Counted from the first letter of the stretch, positions 50,251 through 59,792 are shown. The stretch: 64,000 nt of DNA from Proteiniclasticum sp043951855 (GCF_043951855.1 NZ_JBINJW010000010.1:22951-86950), one strand, 5' to 3'. The notes: generated by a model not told the origin, from the letters alone. A program made the numbers and translations.

Positions 50251-51636
50251 ATGGAAAAGACCATGGACAAAATTGTCGCTTTAAGCAAAGGCAGAGGATT
50301 TGTGTATCCAGGCTCAGATATTTACGGAGGACTGGCAAACTCCTGGGACTACGGTCCACTAGGCGTAGAGCTCAAGAACAATCTGAAGCAGGCCTGGTGG
50401 AAGAGATTCATACAGGAAAGCCCATACAACGTAGGGCTTGATTCCGCCATTCTGATGAACCCGGAAGTATGGGTTGCTTCAGGACACGTGGACAGCTTCT
50501 CGGATCCTTTGATGGACTGCAAGGAGTGCAAGGCGAGATTCAGAGCGGACAAGCTTGTGGAAGACCACATGACCGAGCAGGGAGTAGAGTATGCCTCCGC
50601 AGACGGACTGAGTGAGGAAGAACTGAAAAACTACATCGATGAAAACGGCATCGTATGCCCGAAGTGCGGAAAGAAGAACTTCACGGATATCAGAAAGTTC
50701 AACCTGATGTTCAAGACTTTTCTCGGAATCACAGATGATTCCAAGACAGAGATCTATCTGAGACCGGAAACGGCTCAGGGGATTTTCGTGAATTTCAAGA
50801 ACATCCAGAGAACCTCTAGAAAGAAAGTGCCATTTGGTATCGGACAGATCGGAAAGTCTTTCAGAAATGAAATCACTCCTGGTAACTTCATATTCAGGAC
50901 AAGAGAGTTCGAACAGATGGAGCTTGAATTCTTCTGTAAGCCGGGAACGGATCTGGAATGGTTCGAGTACTGGAAGAAGTACTGCTGGAGCTTCCTTACA
51001 GATCTTGGACTGAATGAGGAAAACATGAGAATGAGAGATCACTCAGAGGAAGAGCTTTCCTTCTACAGTGTGGGTACAGCGGATATTGAGTACAGATTCC
51101 CATTCGGATGGGGAGAACTATGGGGGATTGCAGACAGAACGGATTACGATCTGAAGCAGCATGCAGAGCATTCCAAGTCGGATATGAATTATCTGGATCC
51201 TGTAACCAATGAAAAATATGTTCCCTACTGTGTAGAGCCATCCGTAGGTGTGGACAGAATGTTCTTATCCTTCCTGTCCGATGCCTATGAGGAAGAAGTG
51301 CTGGAAAATGGAGAGGAGAGGACGGTAATGAAATTCCATCCTGCCATCGCACCTGTGAAGGCGGCCATTCTTCCGCTTTCGAAGAAGCTTTCCGAGAAGG
51401 CTCTGGAAGTCTACGAGCAGCTGGCGAAGCATTTCAATGTGGAGTATGACGATGCGGGAAGTATCGGAAAGAGATACAGAAGACAGGATGAAATCGGAAC
51501 GCCATACTGCATCACCATAGACTTTGATACACTGGAAGACCAGAGTGTAACCGTAAGAGACCGTGATACCATGGAGCAGATTAGATTATCTGTATTTGAC
51601 CTGGTGGATTACGTGGAAAAGAAACTGGAATTTTAG
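50251..51636 (+). CDS. glyS: Glycyl-tRNA synthetase, single-chain (alpha2) type
   Basis: 461 residues from the ATG at 50251, nine nt after GGAGG; earlier in-frame ATGs overlap the ribosome-binding site. Class II motifs: GFVYPGSDIYGGLANSWDYGPLG (motif 1 region), LRPETAQGIFVNFKN, the motif 2 loop GQIGKSFRNEITPGNFIFRTREFEQME, and motif 3 CVEPSVGVDRMFLSFL. A Cys pair set (DCKECKA and CPKCGKKN) likely binds zinc. This is the eukaryote/Gram-positive type and not the bacterial glyQ+glyS form, so the gene is often called glyQS or glyS. C-terminal anticodon domain intact. Confidence 0.95.
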   Translation: MEKTMDKIVALSKGRGFVYPGSDIYGGLANSWDYGPLGVELKNNLKQAWWKRFIQESPYNVGLDSAILMNPEVWVASGHVDSFSDPLMDCKECKARFRADKLVEDHMTEQGVEYASADGLSEEELKNYIDENGIVCPKCGKKNFTDIRKFNLMFKTFLGITDDSKTEIYLRPETAQGIFVNFKNIQRTSRKKVPFGIGQIGKSFRNEITPGNFIFRTREFEQMELEFFCKPGTDLEWFEYWKKYCWSFLTDLGLNEENMRMRDHSEEELSFYSVGTADIEYRFPFGWGELWGIADRTDYDLKQHAEHSKSDMNYLDPVTNEKYVPYCVEPSVGVDRMFLSFLSDAYEEEVLENGEERTVMKFHPAIAPVKAAILPLSKKLSEKALEVYEQLAKHFNVEYDDAGSIGKRYRRQDEIGTPYCITIDFDTLEDQSVTVRDRDTMEQIRLSVFDLVDYVEKKLEF

Positions 51637-51640
51637 CAGC

Positions 51641-51682
51641 GAGCAGGATGGAGGAGTGTAGATCCCCATCCTGCTCTTTTCA
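51641..51682 (+). terminator. Terminator after glyS
   Basis: GAGCAGGATGG (51641-51651) / CCATCCTGCTC (51666-51676) plus TTTT. Confidence 0.85.
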
Positions 51683-51765
51683 GATGGCAGGATGATAATT
51701 CATTTGTTGATTCTGCGGAAAGAAGATAGAATGAGAGTAAGAAATATCGGTTAGATGGAGGAACA

Positions 51766-52452
51766 ATGAAAGACAATAGTAGAAATAAAAAGACGAACGA
51801 GCAGCTGGCAAAAAGTTCTGTGAAGAAAGCAGTGGATGGTGTCTATGATCTCATCATGGGCAATGCACTATTCATGCTTTTCAATCTTCATATTCTGCTT
51901 TTTCTTCTCTTTTACAATCCCACGAATATTGTGATGTATTACCTGTATATGGCAGTGCTCAGCCTGAATCTTCTCCCTTCCTATTCAGCGCTTCTATATG
52001 CGGTGAGCAGGAAAAGAGCAGAAGGGAAAGGCATCTTCAAGGATTTTGTGAAGGGATACAGGGAGAACCTGAAAAGCAGCCTGCTCATAGGACTTCTGGG
52101 TGCGGTACTGATCACATTCACGCTGTACAATGCCCTGTTCTTCTACATCAGTGAGATGAACCTGGTTTACGTGCTTCTCCAGCTTCTGATCTTCTTCATG
52201 CTCTTTACGATACTGGCGACGGTACCTGTGATGGTCCATGAGAAAGGGACGCTGAAAGAGGTGCTTGGAAAGACGATGAACAGATTTTTCAGGCTGATGC
52301 TTGGCGCGGCGGCGGCGGTTGTCATCCTGCTCATGAGTGTGTACCTAGGTCGCATCGTCATTATGACACTGATATTCGGGTTTGCACTGGCAGCCATGGC
52401 ACAGAATGCACTATACTTCAGACTGCTTGGACAGTCTCAGAACAGGATATAA
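51766..52452 (+). CDS. DUF624/YesL-like membrane protein
   Basis: 228 residues with five to six hydrophobic helices (about 32-50, 58-80, 105-125, 130-155, 170-195, 198-215). The pattern of a conserved N-terminal helix, LNLLPSYSALLYAVSRKRAEGKGIFKDFVKGYRENLKSSL as cytoplasmic loop and a following membrane pair fits the YesL (DUF624) family, whose function is unknown. TGGAGGA lies at good distance from the ATG. murD starts 12 nt later, so the two are co-transcribed. Confidence 0.7.
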   Translation: MKDNSRNKKTNEQLAKSSVKKAVDGVYDLIMGNALFMLFNLHILLFLLFYNPTNIVMYYLYMAVLSLNLLPSYSALLYAVSRKRAEGKGIFKDFVKGYRENLKSSLLIGLLGAVLITFTLYNALFFYISEMNLVYVLLQLLIFFMLFTILATVPVMVHEKGTLKEVLGKTMNRFFRLMLGAAAAVVILLMSVYLGRIVIMTLIFGFALAAMAQNALYFRLLGQSQNRI

Positions 52453-52464
52453 GGATGGATAGTA

Positions 52465-53835
52465 ATGGGTAGAGATTTTAATGAGTTCAAACAGGAAGTC
52501 AAAGGGAAAAGCGTCGGTGTAGTGGGTCTAGGTGTGAGCAACATTCCGCTCATCGAATTTCTTCTTTCACTCGGTGCTGAAGTAGTCGGTTATGATAAAA
52601 GAGAGCTTGATTCCCTTGGAGAAGAGGTCCATGGTTTCAAGGACCGGGTGGAGCTGAATCTGGGAGAGGATTATCTGGATCATCTCATAGGTCTTCATAT
52701 GATTTTCAAGACGCCCGGCATGAGATTTGATCATCCTGCGCTTGTGAATGCGAAGAAGGATGGTGCAATCATCACCTCAGAGATGGAGGAGTTTCTGAAG
52801 TACTGCAGGGCGAAAACCATCGGAATCACCGGTAGCGACGGAAAGACCACCACTACCACGGTGGTGGGGGAAATACTGAAGAAAGCGGGATACAAGGTTT
52901 ATGTCGGAGGAAACATCGGTACACCACTGTTTACAGAGGTGGAGAATATAAGACCTCAGGATATGGTGGTGCTGGAACTGTCGAGTTTTCAGCTCATGAC
53001 CATGACCACCTCTCCTGAAATCGCCATTGTGACCAATCTGTCTCCGAATCATCTGGATGTGCATAAAGATATGGAGGAATATATCGAAGCGAAGAGGAAT
53101 ATCTTCCGCTTTCAGAAGGCATCGGATCTTCTGATTCTCAATGAGGACAATGAAATCACCAGGTCTTTTGCAGCCCTTGCCAAGGGAAAAGTGGAATTCT
53201 TCTCTTCGAAAAATGAAAATGAAGATGCCTACTATAAAGACGGGAGTCTCTATCTGCGGGATGAGCGCATCGTGGATCTAAACGAAATGAAGGTCAAGGG
53301 CATTCACAATGCGGAGAATTTTCTGGCAGCCTTTCTGGCGGTGGAAGACTTCGTCGTGAAGCCTGTCATGAGAGAAACGGCGCTGACCTTTCCTGGGGTG
53401 AAGCATCGTTGTCAGTTCATCAGAGAATTTCAGGGTGTGAAGTACTACAATGATTCCATTGCATCCAGTCCCACAAGAACACTGGCAAGCCTTCGATCTT
53501 TTGACCGGAAAGTGAATGTCATTCTGGGCGGATACGACAAGCAGCTTGATTTTGCGCCATTGGCGGAGGAAGGCTACAAGTATATAAAGAACGCGGTTCT
53601 GGTGGGTGCAACGAAATACAAGATTCAGGAAGCGTTCAGAAAAGTCGAGGAAAAATCGGGGAGATACGTACCTCTTCATATGGCGGAAAGCTTTGAAGAT
53701 GCAGTGAAAATCATGAAATCTCTCAGCAAGGAGGGCGATGCCGCCATCCTTTCACCTGCCTGTGCCAGCTTTGATCTGTTCAGGAATTTCGAGGAACGTG
53801 GGGACAGATTCGTGAAACTTGTGAATGAATTCTGA
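52465..53835 (+). CDS. murD: UDP-N-acetylmuramoyl-alanine-D-glutamate ligase
   Basis: 456 residues. Mur-ligase three-domain layout: N-terminal UDP-binding GVVGLGVSNIPLIEFLLSLG, ATP loop GITGSDGKTTTTT (about 118-130), LELSSFQL, TNLSPNHLDVH, the central FPGVKHRCQFIREFQGVKYYNDSIASSPTRTLASL (a MurD hallmark), and LILGGYDK-type VILGGYDKQLDF, SPACASFDLFRNFEERGDRF at the end. It adds D-Glu to UDP-MurNAc-L-Ala. It is outside a dcw cluster here, alone with the DUF624-like gene. Confidence 0.95.
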   Translation: MGRDFNEFKQEVKGKSVGVVGLGVSNIPLIEFLLSLGAEVVGYDKRELDSLGEEVHGFKDRVELNLGEDYLDHLIGLHMIFKTPGMRFDHPALVNAKKDGAIITSEMEEFLKYCRAKTIGITGSDGKTTTTTVVGEILKKAGYKVYVGGNIGTPLFTEVENIRPQDMVVLELSSFQLMTMTTSPEIAIVTNLSPNHLDVHKDMEEYIEAKRNIFRFQKASDLLILNEDNEITRSFAALAKGKVEFFSSKNENEDAYYKDGSLYLRDERIVDLNEMKVKGIHNAENFLAAFLAVEDFVVKPVMRETALTFPGVKHRCQFIREFQGVKYYNDSIASSPTRTLASLRSFDRKVNVILGGYDKQLDFAPLAEEGYKYIKNAVLVGATKYKIQEAFRKVEEKSGRYVPLHMAESFEDAVKIMKSLSKEGDAAILSPACASFDLFRNFEERGDRFVKLVNEF

Positions 53836-53873
53836 ATATCTGTGGAACAATTTAGTTTTTTTAGGCGTTCCAA

Positions 53874-53902
53874 TTGTATCATTGTGAACTTTGGGGTAAA
53901 AT
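53874..53902 (+). promoter_or_regulatory. pfkA promoter
   Basis: TTGTAT (53874-53879), a 17-bp spacer and TAAAAT (53897-53902). A TGGAAC/GTTCCA inverted repeat (about 53842-53871) abuts the -35. Confidence 0.6.
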
Positions 53903-53966
53903 TTACTAGGAACACAAACAAAAGAAATCGGGTATTAAGTGGCTTTTAAAGCTATAGGAGGGTAAA

Positions 53967-55070
53967 ATGAACAATAAAACCAACATCAAAAGAATCGGGA
54001 TCATGACTGGTGGAGGAGACTGTCCTGGACTGAATCCTGTCATCAGAGCAGTGACAAAGACTGCAACAAAGGAATACGGCTGGGAAGTCATCGGGATCAG
54101 AAACGGGTATAAAGGTCTCTATGAAAACGACTGGATCAAGCTTGAAGGAGATATCACATCAGGTCTGCTTCATAAGGGTGGTACAATTCTTTACAGCTCC
54201 AATAAAGACAACCTGTTCCATTATCTGGTAGAAGAAAACGGAGAAATGGTGTATAAGGATGTTTCAGATGTGGGTGTCGAGAACATCAGGAACCTCGGTA
54301 TTGATGTCATGTTCATTGTAGGTGGTGACGGAACGCTTACTTCAGCAAGAGACTTTGCAAGAAAAGGCGTGAACGTCGTGGCCATTCCAAAGACCATCGA
54401 CAACGACCTGCCGTCCACCGACCGTACTTTCGGTTTTTCCACAGCGGTCAATGTGGCAACGGAGGCTTTGGACCGTCTTCACACCACAGCACAGTCCCAT
54501 CACAGAATCATGGTTCTTGAAGTCATGGGAAGATATGCTGGCTGGATTGCACTTCATGCAGGAATTGCCGGCGGTGCAGATGTAATCCTGCTTCCTGAGA
54601 TTCCTTATGACATTCATAAGGTGGCAGAGAAGATTGAAGAAAGAAAGAAGAACGGCAAGAATTTCTCCATCGTAGTGGTAGGAGAAGGTGCGAAACCCAT
54701 TGACGGTGAAGTGGTCGTAAGAGATGTAGTGGAAGATTCACCAGATCCGATCAGACTGGGTGGAATCGGCATCAAGGTCGCACATGATCTGGAAAAGCTG
54801 TGCGGAAATGAGACAAGAGCGACCATTCTTGGTCATCTGCAAAGAGGCGGAAGCCCATCCTCATCCGATAGAATCCTTTCCACCAGATATGGTGTGGCAG
54901 CAGTGAAGCTGGCAGCGGAAGGAAAGTTCGGCAACATGGTTACGCTGAAGGGCAGCCATATGTCCTATGACTCTCTGGAAAATGTCATCGGACAGAAATC
55001 AAAGAACGTAAATCCAAATGGAGATCTGGTGGAAACAGCAAGATCCATAGGAATCTCCTTCGGAGACTGA
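53967..55070 (+). CDS. pfkA: 6-phosphofructokinase, group III-like
   Basis: 367 residues, longer than E. coli-type PfkA (320). Motifs: GGGDCPGLNPVIRA, GGDGTL (Gly at the phosphoryl-donor position, which favours ATP), PKTIDNDLPSTD (Lys where ATP-type PfkA has Gly), MGRYAGWIALHAG, and LGHLQRGGSPSSSDR. The Gly-plus-Lys combination is that of group III (mixed-lineage) phosphofructokinases, which can be ATP-dependent although related to PPi enzymes. The donor should be tested. AGGAGGG precedes the ATG; a strong terminator follows. Confidence 0.92.
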   Translation: MNNKTNIKRIGIMTGGGDCPGLNPVIRAVTKTATKEYGWEVIGIRNGYKGLYENDWIKLEGDITSGLLHKGGTILYSSNKDNLFHYLVEENGEMVYKDVSDVGVENIRNLGIDVMFIVGGDGTLTSARDFARKGVNVVAIPKTIDNDLPSTDRTFGFSTAVNVATEALDRLHTTAQSHHRIMVLEVMGRYAGWIALHAGIAGGADVILLPEIPYDIHKVAEKIEERKKNGKNFSIVVVGEGAKPIDGEVVVRDVVEDSPDPIRLGGIGIKVAHDLEKLCGNETRATILGHLQRGGSPSSSDRILSTRYGVAAVKLAAEGKFGNMVTLKGSHMSYDSLENVIGQKSKNVNPNGDLVETARSIGISFGD

Positions 55071-55082
55071 TCAGAATTCACA

Positions 55083-55113
55083 AAGAACCATGCTTTCGGG
55101 CATGGTTCTTTTA
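55083..55113 (+). terminator. Terminator after pfkA
   Basis: AAGAACCATGC (55083-55093) / GCATGGTTCTT (55100-55110), 6-nt loop, following T-run. Confidence 0.9.
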
Positions 55114-55221
55114 TGTATGGCATGTTGCCGAAAAGATGGGCTGAAAGAAGCCCATGGCGAGATAGGGTGCAAACTGTGCATGATACAGGCCTTCCTGGTG
55201 CACTTGAAAAATCCGGAATTT

Positions 55222-55274
55222 AAAAAGCCCGACTGATCTCTAGCCCCGGAAGGGCGAGGTTTCGTCGAGCTTTT
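55222..55274 (-). terminator. Terminator of the second DUF1295 gene
   Basis: On the minus strand AAAAGCTCGAC (55274-55264) pairs with GTCGGGCTTTT (55233-55223); an inner GCCCTTCCGGGGC hairpin lies between, and a T-run follows. Confidence 0.75.
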
Positions 55275-55309
55275 CTTGACGTATTATTTTATCCTGCTTG
55301 CTGTATGCG

Positions 55310-56182
55310 CTACTTTGACCATGGGAAAATCATTGGGACGCGCTTTTTGTAATCTTCCCAGCCATCGTATTTTTCCATGTTTTTCTCTAGCAGTGGGGTC
55401 GAGATCTTAATTAAGACCGTACTCATGATCACGGGAGATAAGATGAGGACGAGATAATAAATGACCGGATTGTCACCACTAAATAACATCACTAAGCCAG
55501 CGATATAGAGTCCTATCCAAATGATGATCTCACCGAAATAGTTCGGGTGACGCGTGACGGACCAGAGACCGGACTGAAGTAACGTCCGTGTGCCTTTTTG
55601 AATATGCTGACGCAGTTGTTCATCACCAACGACTTCAAAGAATAAACCGGTGAAGGAAATGAAGAGGCCTATGTAGACAATCCACTGGCTTGCGCCGGTA
55701 AAATCAAAGGTGTTGAATTTAATGATCGCATAACTCACCGAACCAACGATAAAATTGATGATTCCCTGCACCATAAACACGCGGAAGAAAGCAATCAGTA
55801 CAACATTCTCTCCCCATTCCTCGCGCCACTGACGATAACGGAAGTCTTCCGGCTTACCGTAGTTGCGTTTCAATAGGCGAATGCTTAACCGCAGGCCCCA
55901 GAACGTAATGAATCCTACAACAAGGTAGGATAGGAATGTAGGCTCGCTTGTCGTGAGAAGCGTGATCCAGCTGCCAATCACGAAGCCCATGCCCCATCCT
56001 ATATCAACTATGGAGTTGTTTTTGATCGCTGTCGCGATGAGGAAAATCACTGTGAAGTAGACAAACGTCACAATCATCGGAAAAATAAGCCCATCTAAGC
56101 CCCAGCGCGTAAAACCAAGGGTTGAAACCGCGAGGGTGATGATAAATAATAGCGGGTAAATAATAAGTCGCTTCTTGTCCAT
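55310..56182 (-). CDS. DUF1295 membrane protein, second copy, likely acquired
   Basis: 290 residues with seven or so helices, clearly paralogous to 19521-20297: shared KNNSIVD, GKPEDFRYRQWREEWGE, and GLWSVTRHPNYFGEIIIWIGLYIAG. It has an extra N-terminal helix pair. Codon use differs from the neighbours: arginines are largely CGN (for example CGC, CGT, CGG in the RLSIRLLKRNYG and RYRQWREEW runs) while host genes mainly use AGA. It has its own terminator and an AAAGGAGCG ribosome-binding site. I infer horizontal gain, perhaps from Bacillales. Confidence 0.87.
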   Translation of the reverse strand: MDKKRLIIYPLLFIITLAVSTLGFTRWGLDGLIFPMIVTFVYFTVIFLIATAIKNNSIVDIGWGMGFVIGSWITLLTTSEPTFLSYLVVGFITFWGLRLSIRLLKRNYGKPEDFRYRQWREEWGENVVLIAFFRVFMVQGIINFIVGSVSYAIIKFNTFDFTGASQWIVYIGLFISFTGLFFEVVGDEQLRQHIQKGTRTLLQSGLWSVTRHPNYFGEIIIWIGLYIAGLVMLFSGDNPVIYYLVLILSPVIMSTVLIKISTPLLEKNMEKYDGWEDYKKRVPMIFPWSK

Positions 56183-56406
56183 ATGAATCGCTCCTTTATT
56201 TTTAAAATATTCTAACTGTAGTATAGCATTTTTCCTGTAAAATATCTGAATAATAGGGATGGAGATACTGAAAAAGTAAAGGAGCTACACAGTATGTAGT
56301 AAAAATGAATGAAAAACATAAGTAGTAGGAAATGAGGATGAAGTCAGACTCATCATTGCCTTTTTGAGAGGCGAAGGTTTTCTACTATGAAGTCTGTCCG
56401 CTCCAC
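56183..56406. other. Intergenic region upstream of pulA
   Basis: AT-rich sequence with no gene. A GATGAAGTCAGACTCATC palindrome (about 56338-56355) precedes a T-run and might be a weak terminator; the rest shows nothing recognisable. Confidence 0.4.
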
Positions 56407-56435
56407 TTGTTGTGCACACGTTTGCATGATATAAT
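56407..56435 (+). promoter_or_regulatory. pulA promoter with CcpA cre-like box
   Basis: TTGTTG (56407-56412), 17-bp spacer, TATAAT (56430-56435). TGCACACGTTTGCA (56413-56426) in the spacer resembles a cre site (TGWAARCGYTWNCW, two mismatches), so glucose repression is likely. Confidence 0.62.
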
Positions 56436-56484
56436 CGGAGCAGTAAATCGATTACATATCACAAGAAAAGAGGTAGGTATTCAT

Positions 56485-59400
56485 ATGAGAAAAAGCAGTC
56501 TGTTTCATAAAATCAGTGCAGTGCTTCTACTGGTGTTTTTCTTCACCCCGATGCTTTCTGTCAGAGACATGGTTACGGTTCATGCGGAGAATGAGGTGGA
56601 GATCATCGTACACTATGCAAGAGAGGATGGAAACTACGAAGACTGGAACCTGTGGCTTTGGGAAGAAGGGGGCCAGGGGGAACAGGTGGATTTTGCGTCT
56701 GAAGATGACTTCGGAAAGGTAGCAGTGCTATCCACATCCAGCGATAAAAGCCGGTTCGGATTCATCGTCCGAAAAGGTAACTGGGTGGAAAAGGATATAG
56801 ATGGAGACCGCTTTTTCGAAGTGGAGGAAGGTAAAGCGGAGATCTGGCTGAAATCAGGAGATGAAACCGTCTATACAGAAGCCCCTGCGGTGACGACAGA
56901 GAAGCCTGAAGTCCTGGAGGGTGACCTGGAACTTCGAATCCACTATAGAAGATTTGATGAAAACTATGACGGATGGAACCTATGGATCTGGCCGAAGGGG
57001 GGAGAAGGAGAAGCCTATGACTTCACCTCCGAGGATGACTTCGGAAAGCTTGCGGTTCTGGGTTTGGATGTGGAGGATGCTTCCGAGATCGGCTTCATTA
57101 TCCGTAAGGGAGAATGGGAAGCCAAGGATGTGGACATGGACCGCTTTATTTCCGTAAGCAAAGCGGAAGATGGCGTGCTGGATGTGTATCTGCTGGAGAA
57201 GGATCCCAGTGTCTACTATGCAGCGGAGGAAGTGGATCTTTCGCCCAAGATCCTGAAAGCGGAGCTGACCACGGTGAACAAAGTGAAGGTCAATGTGTCC
57301 ATTCCCATGGAACTTGTCCATGATCAGAAGGAAGGGCTGAAGGTCACTTCCGGTGAGGAAGAACTTGAGATTCAGACCATCTACTTTTCCGAAGGAGGAA
57401 GACCTGAATCATCCAGTCAGTTCGAAGTGCTTCTGAAAGAGCCTCTGGAGCTGGGCAGAACCTACACCATTTCCAAAGAAGGATACGGGGAAAAAGCCGT
57501 GATGATGAGCGGTGTCTTCTCCACCAAGGCCTTCGAGAACGCGTATCACTTCGACGGAGAACTGGGTGCGATTCATGAGACGGAGAAGACCACCTTCAGA
57601 GTGTGGGCACCTACTGCCACCAGTGTGAAGCTGAACCTTTTCACAGCGGGAAATGATGTGGATGCCTATGAAACTGTGAAGATGGTGTCTTTGGAAAAGG
57701 GTGTCTGGGAATATGTGCTTTCCGGCGACAATCATGGCGTGTACTATACCTACACCGCCACCAATCTTGGTATGGAACAGGAAGCGGTGGACCCTTATGC
57801 GAAAGCGGTGGGTGTAAACGGACGAAGAGCCATGGTGGTGGATCTTGACAGAACAGATCCGGAAGGATGGGAAGAGGATGAAAAGCCGGAGCTGAAGGAC
57901 TTCACGGATGCCATCCTCTATGAGCTTCATGTGAGAGACCTTTCCATTTCCGAGGATTCAGGCATCGAGCATAAAGGAAAGTTTCTTGGACTCACGGAAG
58001 AAGGCACCACAGGACCGGATGGGGTATCCACGGGGCTTTCCCATCTCATGGACCTTGGCGTGACCCATCTTCACCTTCTCCCGGCCTTTGACTTCAGAAG
58101 CATCGATGAGACAAAGCTTGAGGAGAATAATTTCAACTGGGGATATGATCCGCAGCATTTCAATGTACCGGAAGGATCCTATTCCACAGATCCCTACAAT
58201 GGCGAAGTGAGAATCAGAGAGTTCAAGGAGATGGTGAAGACGCTTCATGAAAAGGACATCAGAGTGGTCATGGATGTGGTATATAACCATACCGGAGCCT
58301 CAGGAGACTCTGACTTCACGAAGATGGTACCGGGTTACTATTATAGGATGAATGAGGACGGCAGCTTCAGCAACGGAAGCGGAACAGGAAACGAGACCGC
58401 TTCAGAGCGATCCATGATGAGAAAATACATTGTGGATTCCGTGGTGTACTGGGCCAGGGAATATGGTGTGGACGGATTCAGATTCGATCTCATGGCCCTT
58501 CATGACATAGATACCATGAAAGCCGTGCGAGCGGCGCTGGATGAAGTGGATCCCACCATTCTGATCTACGGGGAAGGATGGACAGGCGGCGATTCACCTC
58601 TACCGGATAAGGAAAAGGCATTAAAGAGAAACACCTGGAGAATGGATGGCGTCGCAGCGTTTTCCGATGACATCCGCGACGGACTGAAAGGCCACGTCTT
58701 CACCGATGAAGACAGGGGATTCATAAACGGAGCAGAAGGCATGGAGGAGAGCATCAAATTCGGCATCGTGGCATCCATAGATCATCCCGATGTGAATTAC
58801 CAGGAAGTGAAATACTCGCAAAGCTTCTGGGCGAAAGAGCCCAGCCAGACCATCACTTACGTGGAAGCCCACGACAATCTGACTTTGTGGGATAAGCTTA
58901 TGATCAGCAACAGTGATGCGGAGGAAGAGGAGCTCATAAGGATGCACAGGATGGCCAATGCGGTGGTTCTGACCTCTCAGGGGATTCCGTTCCTCCATGC
59001 AGGCAGTGATTTCCTGAGAACCAAGGACGGCAATCACAACAGCTACAACGCCCCAGACGAGATCAACAAACTCGTCTGGGAGAGAAAGAGCAGCTATCTT
59101 GACAATGTGACGTACTTCGAAGGGCTCATCGATATGCGCAAAGCACATCCAGCCTTCAAGATGGATACCGCCAGAGAAGTGCGAGAGAATCTCTCCTTCC
59201 TGGAGATGCCGGAAAAGAACATGGTGGGATACAGAATCGACGGTGAGGCTGCGGGAGATGACTGGAAAGAGATTCTGGTGCTCATGAATGCCAACAGAGA
59301 CGAGATGAGCTTTGATCTGGAAGGAAACTGGAATGTCATGGTCAATGGAGCGACGGCAGGAAACGAATCCATCGAGACGGTTTCAGAAGAAGTGAAGATT

Positions 59401-59583
59401 CCTGGGCAGACCCTCCTGGTTCTGGTGGAGACAGCGGAGAAGACAGATGAATCGCCGGAGACACCGGGAGAAGAGAAAGAGGATTCCGGAAATCAGGGTA
59501 TGATCATTGCGGCGCTTCTTGCTGTAGGAGGCGCTGGCGGATACGGCCTGTATCGAAAGAATCAGAAGAAAAAGGTTTCCTGA
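56485..59583 (+). CDS. pulA: Secreted, membrane-anchored type I pullulanase
   Basis: 1032 residues from the ATG at 56485. Signal peptide (about 1-38), two tandem CBM41 starch-binding domains (about 40-125 and 140-230; each has YDGWNLWIW / YEDWNLWLW), an Ig-like linker (about 245-345), CBM48 (about 355-450, FRVWAPTA), then GH13: pullulanase hallmark FNWGYDPQHFNVPEGSYSTDP, DVVYNHTG, nucleophile in GFRFDLM, acid/base in IYGEGW, and EAHDN. A C-terminal helix (about 1003-1022) followed by KKKVS anchors it in the membrane; there is no LPXTG. It debranches alpha-1,6 linkages in pullulan, starch or glycogen outside the cell. Confidence 0.94.
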   Translation: MRKSSLFHKISAVLLLVFFFTPMLSVRDMVTVHAENEVEIIVHYAREDGNYEDWNLWLWEEGGQGEQVDFASEDDFGKVAVLSTSSDKSRFGFIVRKGNWVEKDIDGDRFFEVEEGKAEIWLKSGDETVYTEAPAVTTEKPEVLEGDLELRIHYRRFDENYDGWNLWIWPKGGEGEAYDFTSEDDFGKLAVLGLDVEDASEIGFIIRKGEWEAKDVDMDRFISVSKAEDGVLDVYLLEKDPSVYYAAEEVDLSPKILKAELTTVNKVKVNVSIPMELVHDQKEGLKVTSGEEELEIQTIYFSEGGRPESSSQFEVLLKEPLELGRTYTISKEGYGEKAVMMSGVFSTKAFENAYHFDGELGAIHETEKTTFRVWAPTATSVKLNLFTAGNDVDAYETVKMVSLEKGVWEYVLSGDNHGVYYTYTATNLGMEQEAVDPYAKAVGVNGRRAMVVDLDRTDPEGWEEDEKPELKDFTDAILYELHVRDLSISEDSGIEHKGKFLGLTEEGTTGPDGVSTGLSHLMDLGVTHLHLLPAFDFRSIDETKLEENNFNWGYDPQHFNVPEGSYSTDPYNGEVRIREFKEMVKTLHEKDIRVVMDVVYNHTGASGDSDFTKMVPGYYYRMNEDGSFSNGSGTGNETASERSMMRKYIVDSVVYWAREYGVDGFRFDLMALHDIDTMKAVRAALDEVDPTILIYGEGWTGGDSPLPDKEKALKRNTWRMDGVAAFSDDIRDGLKGHVFTDEDRGFINGAEGMEESIKFGIVASIDHPDVNYQEVKYSQSFWAKEPSQTITYVEAHDNLTLWDKLMISNSDAEEEELIRMHRMANAVVLTSQGIPFLHAGSDFLRTKDGNHNSYNAPDEINKLVWERKSSYLDNVTYFEGLIDMRKAHPAFKMDTAREVRENLSFLEMPEKNMVGYRIDGEAAGDDWKEILVLMNANRDEMSFDLEGNWNVMVNGATAGNESIETVSEEVKIPGQTLLVLVETAEKTDESPETPGEEKEDSGNQGMIIAALLAVGGAGGYGLYRKNQKKKVS

Positions 59584-59616
59584 GCCTGAATCCCATACTG
59601 AATCATCCGTTAGCAG

Positions 59617-59677
59617 AAAGCTTCCTTTTCGGAAAAGCACAGAGAATCCAGTGCAGTTTCCGAAAGGAAGCTTTTTC
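59617..59677 (+). terminator. Long-stem terminator after pulA
   Basis: An almost perfect 19-bp inverted repeat (59617-59635 with 59657-59675) and a T-run. Confidence 0.9.
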
Positions 59678-59792
59678 ATGCGCACATACTGGACTGCCTG
59701 CGTATTCTGACCTGGATGGGAAAATGAAGAAGCTGGTGGTAAAATGGAAGTATGGAGATATAAAATGAAGATCAGAGAAAGGATGAATCCCT

